Source: Marasmius tenuissimus (taxonomy: Eukaryota > Basidiomycota > Agaricomycetes > Agaricales > Marasmiaceae). Taken from it: DNA of 64,000 nucleotides. Each line of letters begins with the position of its first letter. The first letter of the stretch is position 1. The notes under the pieces are model-generated. The model did no database searches. It worked only from the letters and a program-made list of their open reading frames with translations, and was not told the DNA's origin. The stretch is from the NCBI GenBank assembly GCA_029532415.1, contig JAQOTA010000014.1:434001-498000 (forward strand), in the 5' to 3' direction. The position numbers and the translations under genes are program-made. Shown one piece after another: positions 33,630-45,537 of this stretch.

Positions 33630-36600
33630 TCAATCCTCTTGGTCGTCGGCCGCCGAGGCGCCTGGGCCACCTAGACCACCCAATAAAGCCGGATCACATC
33701 CCTGACTTGCGAAAAACCTTGCGTACATGGCTAGTTGTTCTTTCGTTTGCTTGACTTGTTCCTCGAGCTCGGTGTTCTTGAAAGAAAGTCGGGCAAGATC
33801 CTCCCTCCTGCCCACGACGAGGGAATCAAAACAGCGTTGGGAGAGTGACCTCAGTCGGTTGAGATACTCTTGTGGCATCTCCTCTTCCATAGGGGCCGAG
33901 ACCCAGTGGAGAAATGGGGTGTTGGAGTTGGGGAGTTGAGCCGCCAGGAACATCCAGCACCCTGTTGCATCGGCAAGGTGTTCTGCCTGTGATAAGACGA
34001 AAAGGTTGTTGAATCCGTGGACTATAATTAGATCCCGGTATATCCAAAGTCCCAGTTCATACTTCCTGCCATTGTATTATGCGGGACAATACATTCTCTA
34101 TTGTTCCATTCTTCATTGTTCTATATGCTCATATGTACAATTCCTATTGTCGTCCTTATATGGTAGTTCTATTGTCTCTACATGTATATAAGCTCGTAGT
34201 TCTTTACCTGAATCTACAGTGTGCTTGAGCTTCTACGTCTCGCCTCTAACTCTCTAAACTCCTCTCTGGTAAGTAGTAGTGTAGCCATGTTGTAGTCCTC
34301 TGCGCTAGGCGTCATGCCGGCTCATCAGGTTATGGGCCCCAGTTAGCCCGACTACAATAACAAGCGCCCCTAGGCTGCTGTTAGCGTCGAGCGCCCCTAG
34401 GCCGCTGTCATCGGCTAGCTAGGCTAGACCTGCATGTTGCCATCGACCTCTTAATTGAGTGCTCGATCTATGGCATTGATGTACGTCCTTCGACGACATC
34501 GGATCTAAAGGATCCAATGCTCCTCGTTGAGCATAGCGCCTTGATGGCTGCTCCCTGTGTTGATTAGACGCATGCTGATGCTGTCTTTTCTAGATCCAAC
34601 ACCAATATCTCAACCTCTTACTACCATGTTCGACGTTAAGAAATACTTCTCTGGTCGCTTCGATGGCACCAACTTCAAACAGACCTACTACAGCGAGATG
34701 GAAGCTGTGTGCAAGACCCAAGGTCTCTACGGTCATCTCACCGGTGACAAACCACGTCCCTCCATGCCCATGGCAGAGTCACTAGCCCCACCAGGGTTAC
34801 TCCCGTTGTCCGTGACGAAGTTCCTCCTGAGGAGCATGCTGCCTGGGTCAAGGAAAGTCTTGCTTGGGACAAGGAAGATCTCCAGCTCATGGGAATCATC
34901 CAGATCACCACTACCAAGGAGGTCTTCAATCCGATTAAGGACATGATCGCCGAAAAAGCTTGGGAACAGCTGAACGACACCTACAGCGAGCCTACTTTGT
35001 CTGCCATCTATGGCGACTTCGTTAAACTCGTTTCTTTCAAACTCACCACCTCTCATCCCCAAGCCGGCATCGCCAAGTTCAAGTCCTACATCGAACAACT
35101 CTCCGAGGTAGGAGTGATTCTCCCCGAGTTGATCAAATTCCTCTTGCTCATCGCCGCTATTCCTTCCGAATGGGACGCCGCCTCATCCAAAACCCTTCAT
35201 GACTTCATCAGGGATCCCGAGGATGAAATGTGCATTACTGTTTCGAAAGTCCATGACGCTATCATGGTCGAGTACGAACGCCAGAACCCGCAGCTCGCCA
35301 ACCGCCTCTCTGCGGTGAAGCGTGCTGGTAATCGCGAACCATCGTTCGGTCAGCAGCAGCGCCTGCAGCAACGTCAGCAGCGTGGGTATCAGCAGCAGAC
35401 CAACACTCGCCCACCACAGCAGCAGCAGCAACGCCCCTCTTCGAACCAGAACAAGGGTAAGAAGAAAAAGCAGCAGCATGGTACTTGCGGTGGTATCAAC
35501 CAGCACCAGGGTCCCGGCAACGCTGGCGGTAACAGTGGTAACAATCGGTCTCATGATCACTCCCATCTAGTGTCCTACGCATCCGTCGTCGCCTCCCCTC
35601 CTCCTGTCGTCCTTACTCCTCGATCACTGACCGCAGGGAACGTATTGTGTTGAACGCAGTCAACAACTCCTTGCATGCCGAGATTGCCAGCGCCCCTCTT
35701 AGCCGTGCTAGAGGATCTCCGCCCCCAGCGCACTTCACTGGTCACTGGGACAAGTCTTGTGACAGCACCGTACCTCCCGCTGTCAAGAAGAATCCGGCTG
35801 CCATGCAGTCCTTCACCGGCTTCAAGCCATCCGAGTCAGTATTTGATGATGTACGTGAAGCACGTTCACTTGCTGACAGACTTGGTGTCCCTAAGACGGC
35901 GCGGCATCTCAAACTGTTTGAACAGATCGTCACGTCCGCCGCCAATCGTTCGCTCCAGGATCGTATCTCGAAGCCTGGTTCCTCGTCCAAGCGAGTTCTG
36001 GAGGACGATTCGGAGGATGAAGGAGCCGGATGTTCTTCTTCTACTTCTTCTAAACGTGCTCGCAGCACTGATCCTGATGAAGATGTAGAGATGGACTGGG
36101 GATCTGACGACAGTATGGACAATATGATCTCTCTGTTCGGTAATGATGTTGACAACGACATTGCCGAAGCTGCAGGAGTAGAGGACGTCCTGGATGACGT
36201 CTCTCTTGGATCGTTCCACGATGACAGGCAAGTTCCCAACCTTGACCTGCTTTCCCAAGCTGATGCAAACCCGCGGCGCTGCTCTCAACTAGTTGGTATC
36301 AGTAGTGCGCGCGGTAGTTGTAGTGATCTGGTATCACTTGTACTTTTTTGCAATGCTATTTCGACCCACTTTGTGGGATGTACTCAATGTAAGGGAAAGA
36401 AAAGTGTGAACAACGCACAGGGTTGGCTCCTTGATTCTGGTGCCTCCTCTCATTTCACGAATGATTTGAATGATTTCGCTGAATATGAAACGCTTGATGG
36501 TCCTATCGTAAATACTGCGAATAAGGGCAACCCTATCCAGATCAAGGGTAAAGGCGCAGTCTTCATTAAGCATGATGTTGAAGGACATGACGGGAAACTT

Positions 36601-39600
36601 ACTGAGCGCGTTTCGCGTCTCTATCCTGTCTATTACATACCTCAATTGGACATACGTCTACTATCAATGGGAGAGCTCCTTCAAGATGGTCTTTCAATTC
36701 GTGGAGACGCGAAGAAATTGGCCTTCTACTCTTCACAGCGACAACAGTCGCTTGTTTCCTACCCTCATATGCCTGGTCAAACCATTTATTGGGTACACTC
36801 GCGGAAAGCATCTGCTGAGGTTTTAATGGCCAAGTCAGTTGTTTACAACGTCGACTACGATATTGAGCACAGACGCTTTGGGCATCCATCAGATAAAGCC
36901 CTGAATAAAGCTCGGAAACATACGCAAGGTTTCCCACTTGACCTTAAAATGCCTACTAAGAAGACACCTTTGTGTCGTGGTTGTGCTGAAGGCAAGATGC
37001 ATGAAAAATTGTTCCCCAACTCTACTACTAGAGCTTCTAAACCATTTGAACGCATACATTCGGATTTGAAGTCGTACCCAGCTGAATCGTATCACCGGTA
37101 CAAGTACTACATCTCTTTTCTCGATGACTGCACGTCCTACGTTTGGACCTCCAAGCTCAAGACAAAAGACAAGGCAGTACCCGCTTTGAGGGACTTCCTT
37201 ACTATGGTCAAGACACAGTTCAATGCTGTTGTCAAGACCTGGATGTCCGATGAAGGGGGAGAGTACAAAGGAGATAAGTTCGATGCAGTACTGAAAGAGC
37301 ATGGGATCCAGAGGGATCAAAGCATACTGTATACACCACAACGGAACGGTCGTGCTGAACGATTCAACAGGACTATTCATGAAAAGGCTGAAGCCCTTCG
37401 CTTTGAAGCTTGTATGCCTCAGTCCTGGTGGGAATTCTGCCATGTGCACGCCGTCCACCTCTACAATTGCACTCCCGTGCAACGTTTGAGCTGGCAAACT
37501 CCGTTCGAAATGCTTTACGGCGAAGCACCTGATGTTTCACATCTCCGAGTTATGGGTTGTGCAGCCTACGTCTTCATACCTGAAGATCGTAGGAAGAATA
37601 AGCTTGCTCCTCGTAGTGAGTTGATGACTTTCATCGGCTAACAGGATGGGATGAAAGGCTTCCTGTTCATGCGAAGTAATAATTCTGTATTCAAAGGTAG
37701 CACTGCACTGTTCGATGAGACGCTGTATAACAAGTATCCTGATGCCAAAACTCGTGGCTTCACACCTGTCGGTAGTGAACCATTTACTTTGGGTGAAAAT
37801 CCCAACATTCCTTCGGAAGATGAAGACTCTGATGACGACGGTTTTGATACTCCATTGCCAGATCTCAGACGTCGCTCCGAACCTTCTAAGAGATCAGAAC
37901 CTCAGGTTGACGGACCTGCAGGTGGCCCTGCGCCAGGGGATTTGCCACTCCCTCAATCTGGTCCTCCAACGCCTCCAGGTGAACCCGCCGTTCCTCCGCC
38001 TGCACCAGCAGCGGATGGTCCACGCCGGTCTTCGAGGCAGCGGAAGGGTGTTACGCAACCTGGTAATATATTTGGGGAAAAGCGGAACCCAAATAAACCC
38101 TCAGACATTATTCGCAACTTAGAGAATAAGAATACTTGGAGAAACGTCACTGGAGATAAAGAACCTATGCATCCAGTTGATTGTCCTAGCTCTTCGCGAT
38201 CTAGGAAGGGCAAAGGTGGTAAAAAGGGGATTCCTGGTCCACTTCCGCCTCCGCCTGCTCCAGAACCCAGTGGAAGCACTGAGTCGCATGAGGAAGAAAG
38301 CGTAGTCAAAAGACTGACCCAAGAAGGGGGAGTAGGATTCGTGATTTACTTGTTGAACAATGCCGTTCCAATTCACGATTCGCTTCCAACGTCCGATACT
38401 CCTGATTTCTCTAACATCAGAGAGTGGACACTCCGCAATATTCTAAAGTTGCCTGTTGAGCAACAGAAGGAATGGAAGAACGCTTGCCACGAAGAACTTG
38501 AGGCACTTTGTAAGCGCAAGGTCTTCGAACTCTGTGACTTGTCTAAAGGTCGCAAAGCCATCAGAAACAGATGGGTCTTCGACGTAAAGTCGAATGGTCG
38601 CAAGAAAGCTAGACTTGTTGCCAAGGGTTTCTCTCAGGTCGAAGGTGTCGACTTTGATGAGATCTTCTCACCAGTTGTTCGTTATGAGACTGTTCGTATG
38701 ATGCTTGCTCTCGCAGCTCTCAAGAACTGGTACATCACTTCTGTTGATGTTAAGATCGCCTTCCTTTATAGTGATCTTGTTGAGGAGATTTACATGGAAC
38801 AACCTGAAGGCTTCAAAGTCAAGGGCCAAGAACGTAAGGTACTACGCCTGCGTCGTGCATTATATGGACTGAAGCAAGCTGCCCTTGAATGGTGGCAAAC
38901 CCTCAGCTCGTCCATAGAAGTACTGGGCTTCAAACGCCTGACTTCTGATGCTGGACTCTTCATCTGCAAAGATCCGAAGAGTGGTGAAGTTGTGTATGCG
39001 ATCATCTATGTTGACGATGCACTCTTCATGGGTCCTAACAAAGCTTTTGTTGACAAGAAGAAAGCTGAGTTCATGGCTCGATGGGAATGCCGCGATATGG
39101 GCGATGCTAGCGAGTTTCTCCGCATGAGCATTTGTTGCGAAGGCAATAAGATCATGACTGACCAGAAGGATTATCTGAAGAAAGTCCTTGAACGCTTTGG
39201 GATGCAAAATGCGAAAGGTGCTCCTATGCCCTTACCTGCTGGCTATGTGCCAACTCCCAACAATGGTCCAGTCAATCCTGCCATTCGCTCCAAGTTCCAG
39301 TCTGTGATTGGGTCGCTTCTGTACATTATGCTGGGCACACGTCCTGATATTGCCTATGCAGTTACGAAGCTTTCCCAGTTCTCTTCTAATCCAACGAAGG
39401 AACACCTCGATAAAGCTCTGTATATCTGCCACTATCTTGCTGGCACATCAGACTATTCACTCGTCTACGATGGTGACTCTCATGGAGGTCTTCTTGCGTT
39501 CACAGACTCGGATTGGGCTGCCGATCCTATCAAACACCGTTCAATCACTGGCTACTTTTTCAAGTTAGCAGGCGGCATCTTCTCGTGGCAATCACACGCC

Positions 39601-41887
39601 CAGAAGACTGTAGCTCTTTCTTCCACTGAGGCTGAGTATATGGCACTGTCGGATTGCAGTCGTCAAGCTTCCTGGATAAGATTGCTACTCTCTGAACTTG
39701 GAATCGACTTAGGTCCTATTCCAATCTGCGGTGACAATCAAGGCTCTATCTTCATTGCATCTAATCCGGTTCAAGAACGCCGAACCAAGCACATTGATAT
39801 TCGATATCATCATATTCGATCGTGTGTTGAAGATGACAAAGTCGAACTGTTTTTCATTGAAGGAGTCTATAATCCCACAGACATGTTTACGAAGAATCTC
39901 GGACACGAGAAGTTCTTACGGTTCAGAGATCACCTTGGACTTGAATTCTATTCGTCCACTTGATTCGCTCAGATGTGCTTTTCAGCTGCACTTAGCGAGG
40001 GGGTGTGTTGAATCCGTGGACTATAATTAGATCCCGGTATATCTGAAGTCCCAGTTCATACTTCCCGCCATTGTATTATGCGGGACAATACATTCTCTAT
40101 TGTTCCATTCTTCATTGTTCTATATGCTCATATGTACAATTCCTATTGTCGTTCCTATATGGTAGTTCTATTGTCTCTACATGTATATAAGCTCGTAGTT
40201 CTTTACCTGAATCTACAGTGTGCTTGAGCTTCTACGTCTCGCCTCTAACTCTCTAAACTCCTCTCTGGTAAGTAGTAGTGTAGCCATGTTGTAGTCCTCT
40301 GCGCTAGGCGTCATGCCGTCTCATCAAAGGTGAGTTGCGGTAGATACCACATGGTGTAGATGTGCTTACGCTGTTGAACATGCGCTGCATTGTGTTCTTG
40401 AACCGGTGCCTTGTCTGCTGCTTATCTTCCAGACGACCCGTCTGGGGGTGAGTGCGATATACAGCTTCCAGGGATTTGAGCTCAGGTCAAAGGGATGCAT
40501 GAGAAATCACTCACTGAATGAGGCTTTCCCCCTCATGACGTTGGATACGGCCCCATAAGGGTGATAACGATGGTTAGGACGTACGCGTCCTGTTTTTGAC
40601 ACGGGACCGGCGTTATCGCCATCAATCGATTCATCGGAATCACTCGAGTCGTCGTCACTGTTATTAATTGGATCCGGACTTGATGGGACAAGAGGAGTCG
40701 CGATAGCTGGTCGGTTACTTGAGAGGCTTGAGCCGGGGGCGCGAGAGGGCGTGGAAAACGGACTAGAGCCGGAATTAGAGCCGCTGGCATCGTCGTGGGA
40801 GCCCAACCCGTGCATGCTAGTCAGATTAAACCAATTGTTTACTGGGAGGTAATTTGTAAGATAACACGCCCTTTGCGTCAGGTGGGCAAGATAGACTAAC
40901 CTTCCTCGAGAGTACGAGCACCAGAGATGGATGATACTGGTTGAGCTCCTGATGAAACGTTAGTAGCACACGCGCGGGGTGATTAAAGTCTTACCAGACG
41001 CTGAGCGGGTATCCAGTTGAAGTGGCAGGTTGAGCCCATTCTCATGGGGTTCTAGAAGAAAACGACGGGTTCAAGACGACGAACATAAATCAAACTGCGT
41101 CCATACCTAGTGGCCTCGCTGAGATACGTGGATCGGCTGACTCATGGAAGAGCTGGGGAAGCGGGTTGAGGCCATTCAAAAGAGGGTCCAAAGATGTCGA
41201 CGATTCTATAGTAGTAACAGATATCAATGTGTCTTTGCCTATCTCTCATGAAGGGCGAAAGATAACTTACCTAGCCATGGTCCGTTGTGGCGACCGAAAG
41301 AAGGAGAAAAGGATCGGAGAGAGGCAGAATCGGACACCGGCATCAAAGAGGTATCTGAGTACAAGAGATTCATTGAGTATTGTACGGGGGGGAAAAAGAC
41401 TCGAAAGATACCTTGAAACAGACTAGGGGGCAAGGGGGGCCTGCGTGCTGAATGAGAGGCTGTGGCGACCGTAAACGTGCTGTTATCATCCCGATTGTCA
41501 AATCTTACCTTGCTCCGTGGTCGCAGGTTGAGTCGCTGGCGACCCATCCGAACGTGGTTCATGGGGAGGAACTGGTGGTGTCGCTTCGATGGGAGTGCTG
41601 GCTGAGTCTGGAAATGTAGGGTCCAAATTCAATCTACGAGGCATGATTCGAGAACAGCACGAGGTAGACTTACCGGTAGAGGGGAGAGGAGGCGAATTTG
41701 ACGGTGCAACTGCGGGTGTAATCGCCTGTTTTCTTGGTTGTCGTGGGTGCTTCTCCTTGCAATCCCTAAGAAGGGGTTGGTGAGGGCACCGCCGACAGCG
41801 ACACTCAGAGACCTTTGATTGGCCTGTTCCCTTGGGAGCGGGTTTGCGCGGCGAACGTCGAGCAGGAGATGGGTTGGGTGGGGTCAT
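33630..41887 (-). CDS. 475-aa KDZ-locus protein split by a copia insertion in an intron
   Basis: Ten exons join in phase: 41887-41674, 41607-41509, 41459-41412, 41354-41271, 41205-41107, 41051-40995, 40948-40901, 40841-40515, 40464-40370, then 33986-33630. The ninth intron was about 58 nt before a 6.3-kb copia element landed in it. Exon 9 (RTHPQTGRLEDKQQTRHRFKN) and exon 10 (AEHLADATGCWMFLAAQ) rejoin in phase once it is removed. The N-terminus has a Cys cluster (CRCRRCP) and many small Pro/Ser-rich exons. The C-terminus is a conserved helical module ending in a coiled coil (FKNTELEEQVKQTKEQL). Function unknown; I recall similar proteins near KDZ genes in agarics. An upstream ATG at 41923 is possible. 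Whether the 6.4-kb intron is still spliced decides if the gene works. Confidence 0.7.
34002..34006. repeat. Copia target duplication, left (AAGGT)
   Basis: Five bases before the 5' LTR, identical to 40327-40331 after the 3' LTR. Five-bp duplications are typical of copia integration. Confidence 0.9.
34007..34327 (+). repeat. Copia 5' LTR
   Basis: 321 bp, TG...CA ends, almost identical to 40006-40326. It contains a likely TATA box. Confidence 0.95.
34185..34191 (+). promoter_or_regulatory. Probable LTR TATA box
   Basis: TATATAA about 180 bp into the LTR; the same sequence is kept in the 3' LTR. Position and sequence fit an RNA polymerase II start for the element transcript. Confidence 0.5.
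34328..34339 (+). other. Primer-binding site, initiator tRNA-Met anticodon arm
   Basis: GGTTATGGGCCC directly follows the 5' LTR. It is complementary to the CTGGGCCCATAACC anticodon stem-loop of eukaryotic initiator tRNA-Met, implying priming from a half-tRNA as in Drosophila copia rather than from the tRNA 3' end. Confidence 0.75.
34626..35653 (+). pseudogene. Copia gag, frameshifted
   Basis: The start at 34626 (MFDVKKYFSGRFDGTNF) is typical of a copia gag N-terminus. The frame changes between about 34,740 and 34,790, and the gag body continues in another frame (AWEQLNDTYSEPTL, then VSKVHDAIMVEYERQ) to a stop at 35651-35653. A second shift near 35.6 kb separates gag from the protease frame. 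The C-terminus is Gln/Asn/Gly-rich and basic; no CCHC zinc knuckle is visible. Confidence 0.8.
35647..39963 (+). pseudogene. Copia pol (PR-INT-RT-RNH) with one nonsense codon
   Basis: One frame carries, in order, protease (GWLLDSGASSH), the integrase HHCC zinc region (HRRFG...CRGC) and integrase core (D in HSDLKSYP, D in MSDEGGEY, E in AERFNR). The reverse transcriptase (LFMG preceded by YVDD) and RNase H (DNQGSIF, RTKHIDIRYHHIR) follow. It is interrupted once by TAA at 37639-37641 within the conserved FIGY motif after the integrase, where Tyr is expected. RT has DVKIAFLY where DVKTAFL is usual. Apart from this stop the frame is open to 39961-39963. Confidence 0.92.
39997..40003 (+). other. 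Copia polypurine tract
   Basis: GAGGGGG two bases before the 3' LTR, the plus-strand primer site for reverse transcription. Confidence 0.75.
40006..40326 (+). repeat. Copia 3' LTR
   Basis: 321 bp, starting TGTTGAATCC and ending CTCATCA, followed by the target duplication AAGGT at 40327-40331. Confidence 0.95.
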
Positions 41888-41978
41888 GGAAGGAGGGAAG
41901 ATCGAGGTTTGAACCCGAAACATGTTATGTCAGCAAATTATACGGTCCCTCAATTTTCCCCCCTCCGATCGCCACATC
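41888..41978. promoter_or_regulatory. Short bidirectional promoter
   Basis: Only 91 bp separate the start codons of the 475-aa gene (minus) and the 961-aa CxC5/CxC6 gene (plus). If the minus gene starts at 41923 the gap is 55 bp. Both 5' leaders and any core promoter must lie here or inside the coding starts, so coordinated expression is likely (inference). Confidence 0.5.
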
Positions 41979-44900
41979 ATGTCCACACAGAGGCTGCAGC
42001 GTTGGTCAAAGAACGTCAATAACGAGGATGAATCCGATACACATACTTGGGAAATAAAGAAAAGCAGGTTTTCAACCTTGGACAATCTGGAAGTGGAAAC
42101 ATTCGAAGTGAAGCGGAGGAAGAAAAGTTGGCAAGATCAGAGTCCGTCCAAAAAGTCCGGCATAAGAAGGGCTTCAAAATGGAAGGGTCAGGTAGCGAAG
42201 GAGAGGTCGTCTGCTGCGTTAGTCGCTAGCCAGCCGTCTCAGGATGTTTCTGCGAACTGCAACTTCGATTTGCCTGGCGGTATAGACGACGCACTGGACT
42301 CAGGGGATCCACTACAGCTCACGGAAGGACAGAGTGAGGAGGAGCTACAGCATTTCTTCCGTGAATTCCAAGAGGGACGAGTTGGTTTCTACCACGTTGG
42401 GAGTTTCGTGTTCATTGTACAGGGATGGGATAGGGGGGAGATGGCGCCATCGGTAAGTCAAGGCTGGTAGTTGTTGGAATGCGCAATCACAATCCACTAA
42501 TTATTGACCAAAGGATAAGTGGTATCACTTTCGTGCGCAGAAGGTCGGAAGCGACGTCGACTTGGATTGCCGCTGCCCTGATGGCCGTCAGTTGCGGTCA
42601 TGCATACATAAAGAGTGTTATCGCGAATTTAGGGAGGATTGTTTCAGGCGTCTGGAATGCTATGACGGTACTGGTGAGTGCCCAGTTGGGGGAGGCATTG
42701 GACTGTGCTGAGTTTGGTACAGACAGCCTCGTGGTCCTTTTCCGGAGAGAACGTCTCAGTGACTTCAAAGCTGAGACGGCCGAGTGGTTAAACATGTTCT
42801 CAGTCCAGGAAGAGCGGAGCCACGAGAGTGAGCTGGATCGGCGGGCTGTAGTTTCGTTTGTGGGTACCGACGATGGGCGAGGGGAGTGGAAGTGTTTGTC
42901 GAGCAGACATGTCAAAGCGAGCAGTTGCTCGCATCGCAAAATGGCCATGAAATCGTTTCGTGTCTTCAATGCTCGTGTTGCAAATGGCGAGAGTGACTTG
43001 GAGGACGTTGATAGCAACCTGGATGATATGTTTGGACCACTGTGTGATATGGACACTACAGGCGGCACAGAAGAGATGGCAGTCGGTGAGTTGCGGTCTC
43101 TCATCAGCGGTCGTAGATCTAACGAATACGTTTAGTGGAGCCGGTGAACGGAGACCAACGGTCCGAAAAATCGATCTCTTACCTTCCTATTCGCCCGCCA
43201 GAGTGGATCTCTCTCCCATCCGACGTCCCACATTATCCGAGAACAAGTCCCAAGGCACCCATCCCCGACACGATCACGCTACAAGTGGCTGGTCGCAGCA
43301 ACTGTGATATCAGATTCTCCCCGGAGATGCATGGAATGGAGAGGATTCGGAAACGATGCAAGGTGTACACGCTGACCGAGGAACTCGACCGTTGGATCGA
43401 GGTTATACGATGCCCGACCTGTCACTCTCGGAAACATTGCTTTATCGGTCCAGATCCGCGTTCTTTGGGCTTGTTCAACTACAACAACTCGGTGCTGCTC
43501 TCGCACGAGCTCCTTGACGAGTACGTCAGTCGTTTTACAAGCACGGTGAGCCCTTTCGCATCGTTTGTGGAAGGGATGTCACGAATATATTCGGGGCGGG
43601 GGTGCTCGTTCGTAAAAGAGGACCTGTTTCAGTCTGCGTGGTTCGCGTACGCAAGCCTGCAGGACTTTTCGGGGGACATGTATTGCCCTGAGTGCCTGGA
43701 AGAACCAGACTGTGTCATTTGGGACGGTATTACGCTGGCATATGGAAAGGAGTACGTGACCGACGTCCTCAAACCTCCGACATATCTCGAACAAAACGCT
43801 CCCAGTCGAAGAAGGAACTATCCGGAGAAGCCCCAGATGATTCCGGAAACGAGAAAGGAACCGATTCGCAGGTTGTTGAGACGCTGGGTGGAGGGTACAA
43901 AGCCGAAAAAGCGTAGGAAGGACACGGACAGCGGAGACGAGGACAGTGAGTATGACGGGATAGCTGGAGTCGATGTCTCAGTTTACGGAACGATTAATGA
44001 CCGGTTGGGCCGGGTATCGACTGCATTGCGAGATCTATTCGCCCGCGTGTTCTCCTTACAGTCCAAAATGGCAGAGAACGGGTTGAAGCGGCTGTATAGG
44101 GCACTATTTGTGCAGGTAAGTGTTGTCTTCCAGTTTGTAATGGTAATCGAGAGCTCATAGAAAGAACTGGGTACAGCTGGTGGCCGAGGAATCACTTGTT
44201 CAGATGGTGAATTGGAATGGGCTAGAGAGATTGCAGCGATTTGTAGCACACCCTATGCGGGACATGGCGACACAATTGACCACTATACTGGTGGTTTGGA
44301 AGGTTCTCGAAGAAGAGTGGAAGGTGAATCGAGAATACCCACACGATGTCGTGGAAGCATGTAGATGGATATGTGAACGTGCCGGGGTGGTGTTCCGCTC
44401 GCTAAATCGCCACGAGGTTGGCGATCTACCTGTCTTGAAAGACAAAGAGACTGAAGGGGACTGGAGAAAGGTAAGTAAGATGGACGTCCATACACAGAAC
44501 TTGAACTGACCTAGCGTGTATAGACGGGATGCTACTACAGTCTCCCACAGATTCGAGTTCGTCCAAGGTATCCGGGCCTGAAATATGATAGCGACCCGTT
44601 GCAATCATCGGAGAAGGAACGGTCAGGTAATTGCGGCAAGTTTTATTCGACCTATGGCCAAAAACGGTTAACAGGCGGGATAATGTGTGCGTGGTGCACG
44701 CACAGTGTATGCTATGGCTTCCACTGCATCCCGAAGAGCGAGGGTCGAAACAATGTCTTCTCCGCGAGTATAACTCGTTGGCGGCGCCCACCACGGTATC
44801 TGGTCTGCGACTTCGCATGCGCGCTTGCACCGTATTGCATGACCAGAGAGCCCGAATTCTTCAAGGACACTCTGTTCTTGATCGATCATTTCCATGCAAA

Positions 44901-45138
44901 GGGTCATACGAAGTGCTCACCGGCGTGTTTTCTCAAGAACTACACTGGAACTAACTCCTCCTTGTCTTCAATCAACAGCAGTGCCGCAGAATGCGGCAAT
45001 AGTGGCCTGGGGAGAATTCGCAAGTCAGTTAGCTATATGAGACAGAATAGGGCAATTCTGTATACCAAGGTTTTCCTGTCTGTATGGAATCGTGAGAGGA
45101 TCAGAGGTTTGTTGGAGAGAAGGGGCGGGCGAGTTTGA
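41979..45138 (+). CDS. CxC5/CxC6 cysteine-cluster KDZ-like protein
   Basis: Six exons, 41979-42452, 42514-42673, 42723-43085, 43136-44115, 44177-44470 and 44524-45138, join in phase to 961 aa with no stop. A first Cys cluster (LDCRCPDGRQLRSCIHKECY) and a second (EWKCLSSRHVKASSCSHRKM) are SWIM-like. Then come CxC5 (CPTCHSRKHC, NYNNSVLLSHELLDEYV) and CxC6 (YCPECLEEPDCVIWDGI). The C-terminus is KDZ-like: GGIMCAWCTHSVCYGFHCIP, VCDFACALAPYCMTREPEFF, INSSAAECGNSG. CxC5 and CxC6 are named for their association with KDZ transposases. The Asp and Glu blocks resemble the second and third catalytic blocks of KDZ, but the first Asp (DGN) is not obvious, so activity is doubtful. The protein may be a transposase relative acting in DNA binding or as a partner. 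Confidence 0.85.
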
Positions 45139-45224
45139 CGTCGTTGTCGTAGTTTGAGATTGAAACCAATGGTGTATCTTTGCTCTTGGCATTATCAGAC
45201 ATCAAAAATAGTAACCGATCAATA

Positions 45225-45330
45225 TAACGGAGCTGCTGGTGGGAATCGAACTCCGGCCTGTGTTTGTGTATTCTCGGGGATCGTGTCCGCGTGGGACAAC
45301 TTACCGTTAAGCTATACGCCCGACGTTGAT
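45225..45330 (-). other. tRNA-like / possible SINE-derived sequence
   Basis: On the minus strand an A-box-like TAGCTTAACGGTAAG is followed about 65 bases later by a B-box-like GGAGTTCGATTCC. A D-arm and a short hairpin (TGTCC/GGACA) can be drawn. The acceptor and T stems do not pair well and position 33 is not U, so I do not call it a functional tRNA gene; a tRNA-derived SINE head is likelier. Confidence 0.3.
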
Positions 45331-45537
45331 TTCGAGGGTGAAGCTTATACGTTTCTGTGACCCGCTTTGAGCTGTTACAATTTTGAGACCAAACGTAGAT
45401 ATAATTATACACAGAGACGGAGAGTTACGACAAAGACACTACATATAGATGCAAATTCAGGCCACAAAGTTGGAATGTTAGATACAAGAAAAATGGATTA
45501 GACTTTTTTGTTGTGACGCGAAAGGTTCACTGTTGCC

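Larger units (their letters stand above)
34007..40326 (+). mobile_element. Ty1/copia retrotransposon, full length but defective
   Basis: 6,320 bp with two 321-bp LTRs (TGTTGAATCC to CTCATCA), a 5-bp target duplication AAGGT, a primer-binding site and a polypurine tract. Gene order is gag, protease, integrase, reverse transcriptase, RNase H, the copia order. I count about six differences between the LTRs (roughly 2%), so it is fairly young. The coding part has two apparent frameshifts in gag and one in-frame TAA between integrase and RT. It is inserted antisense within an intron of the gene at 33630-41887. Confidence 0.95.

Noticed and set aside
45225..45330. Functional tRNA gene
   Set aside because: A and B box matches are present, but the acceptor and T stems do not pair and the anticodon loop lacks U33.
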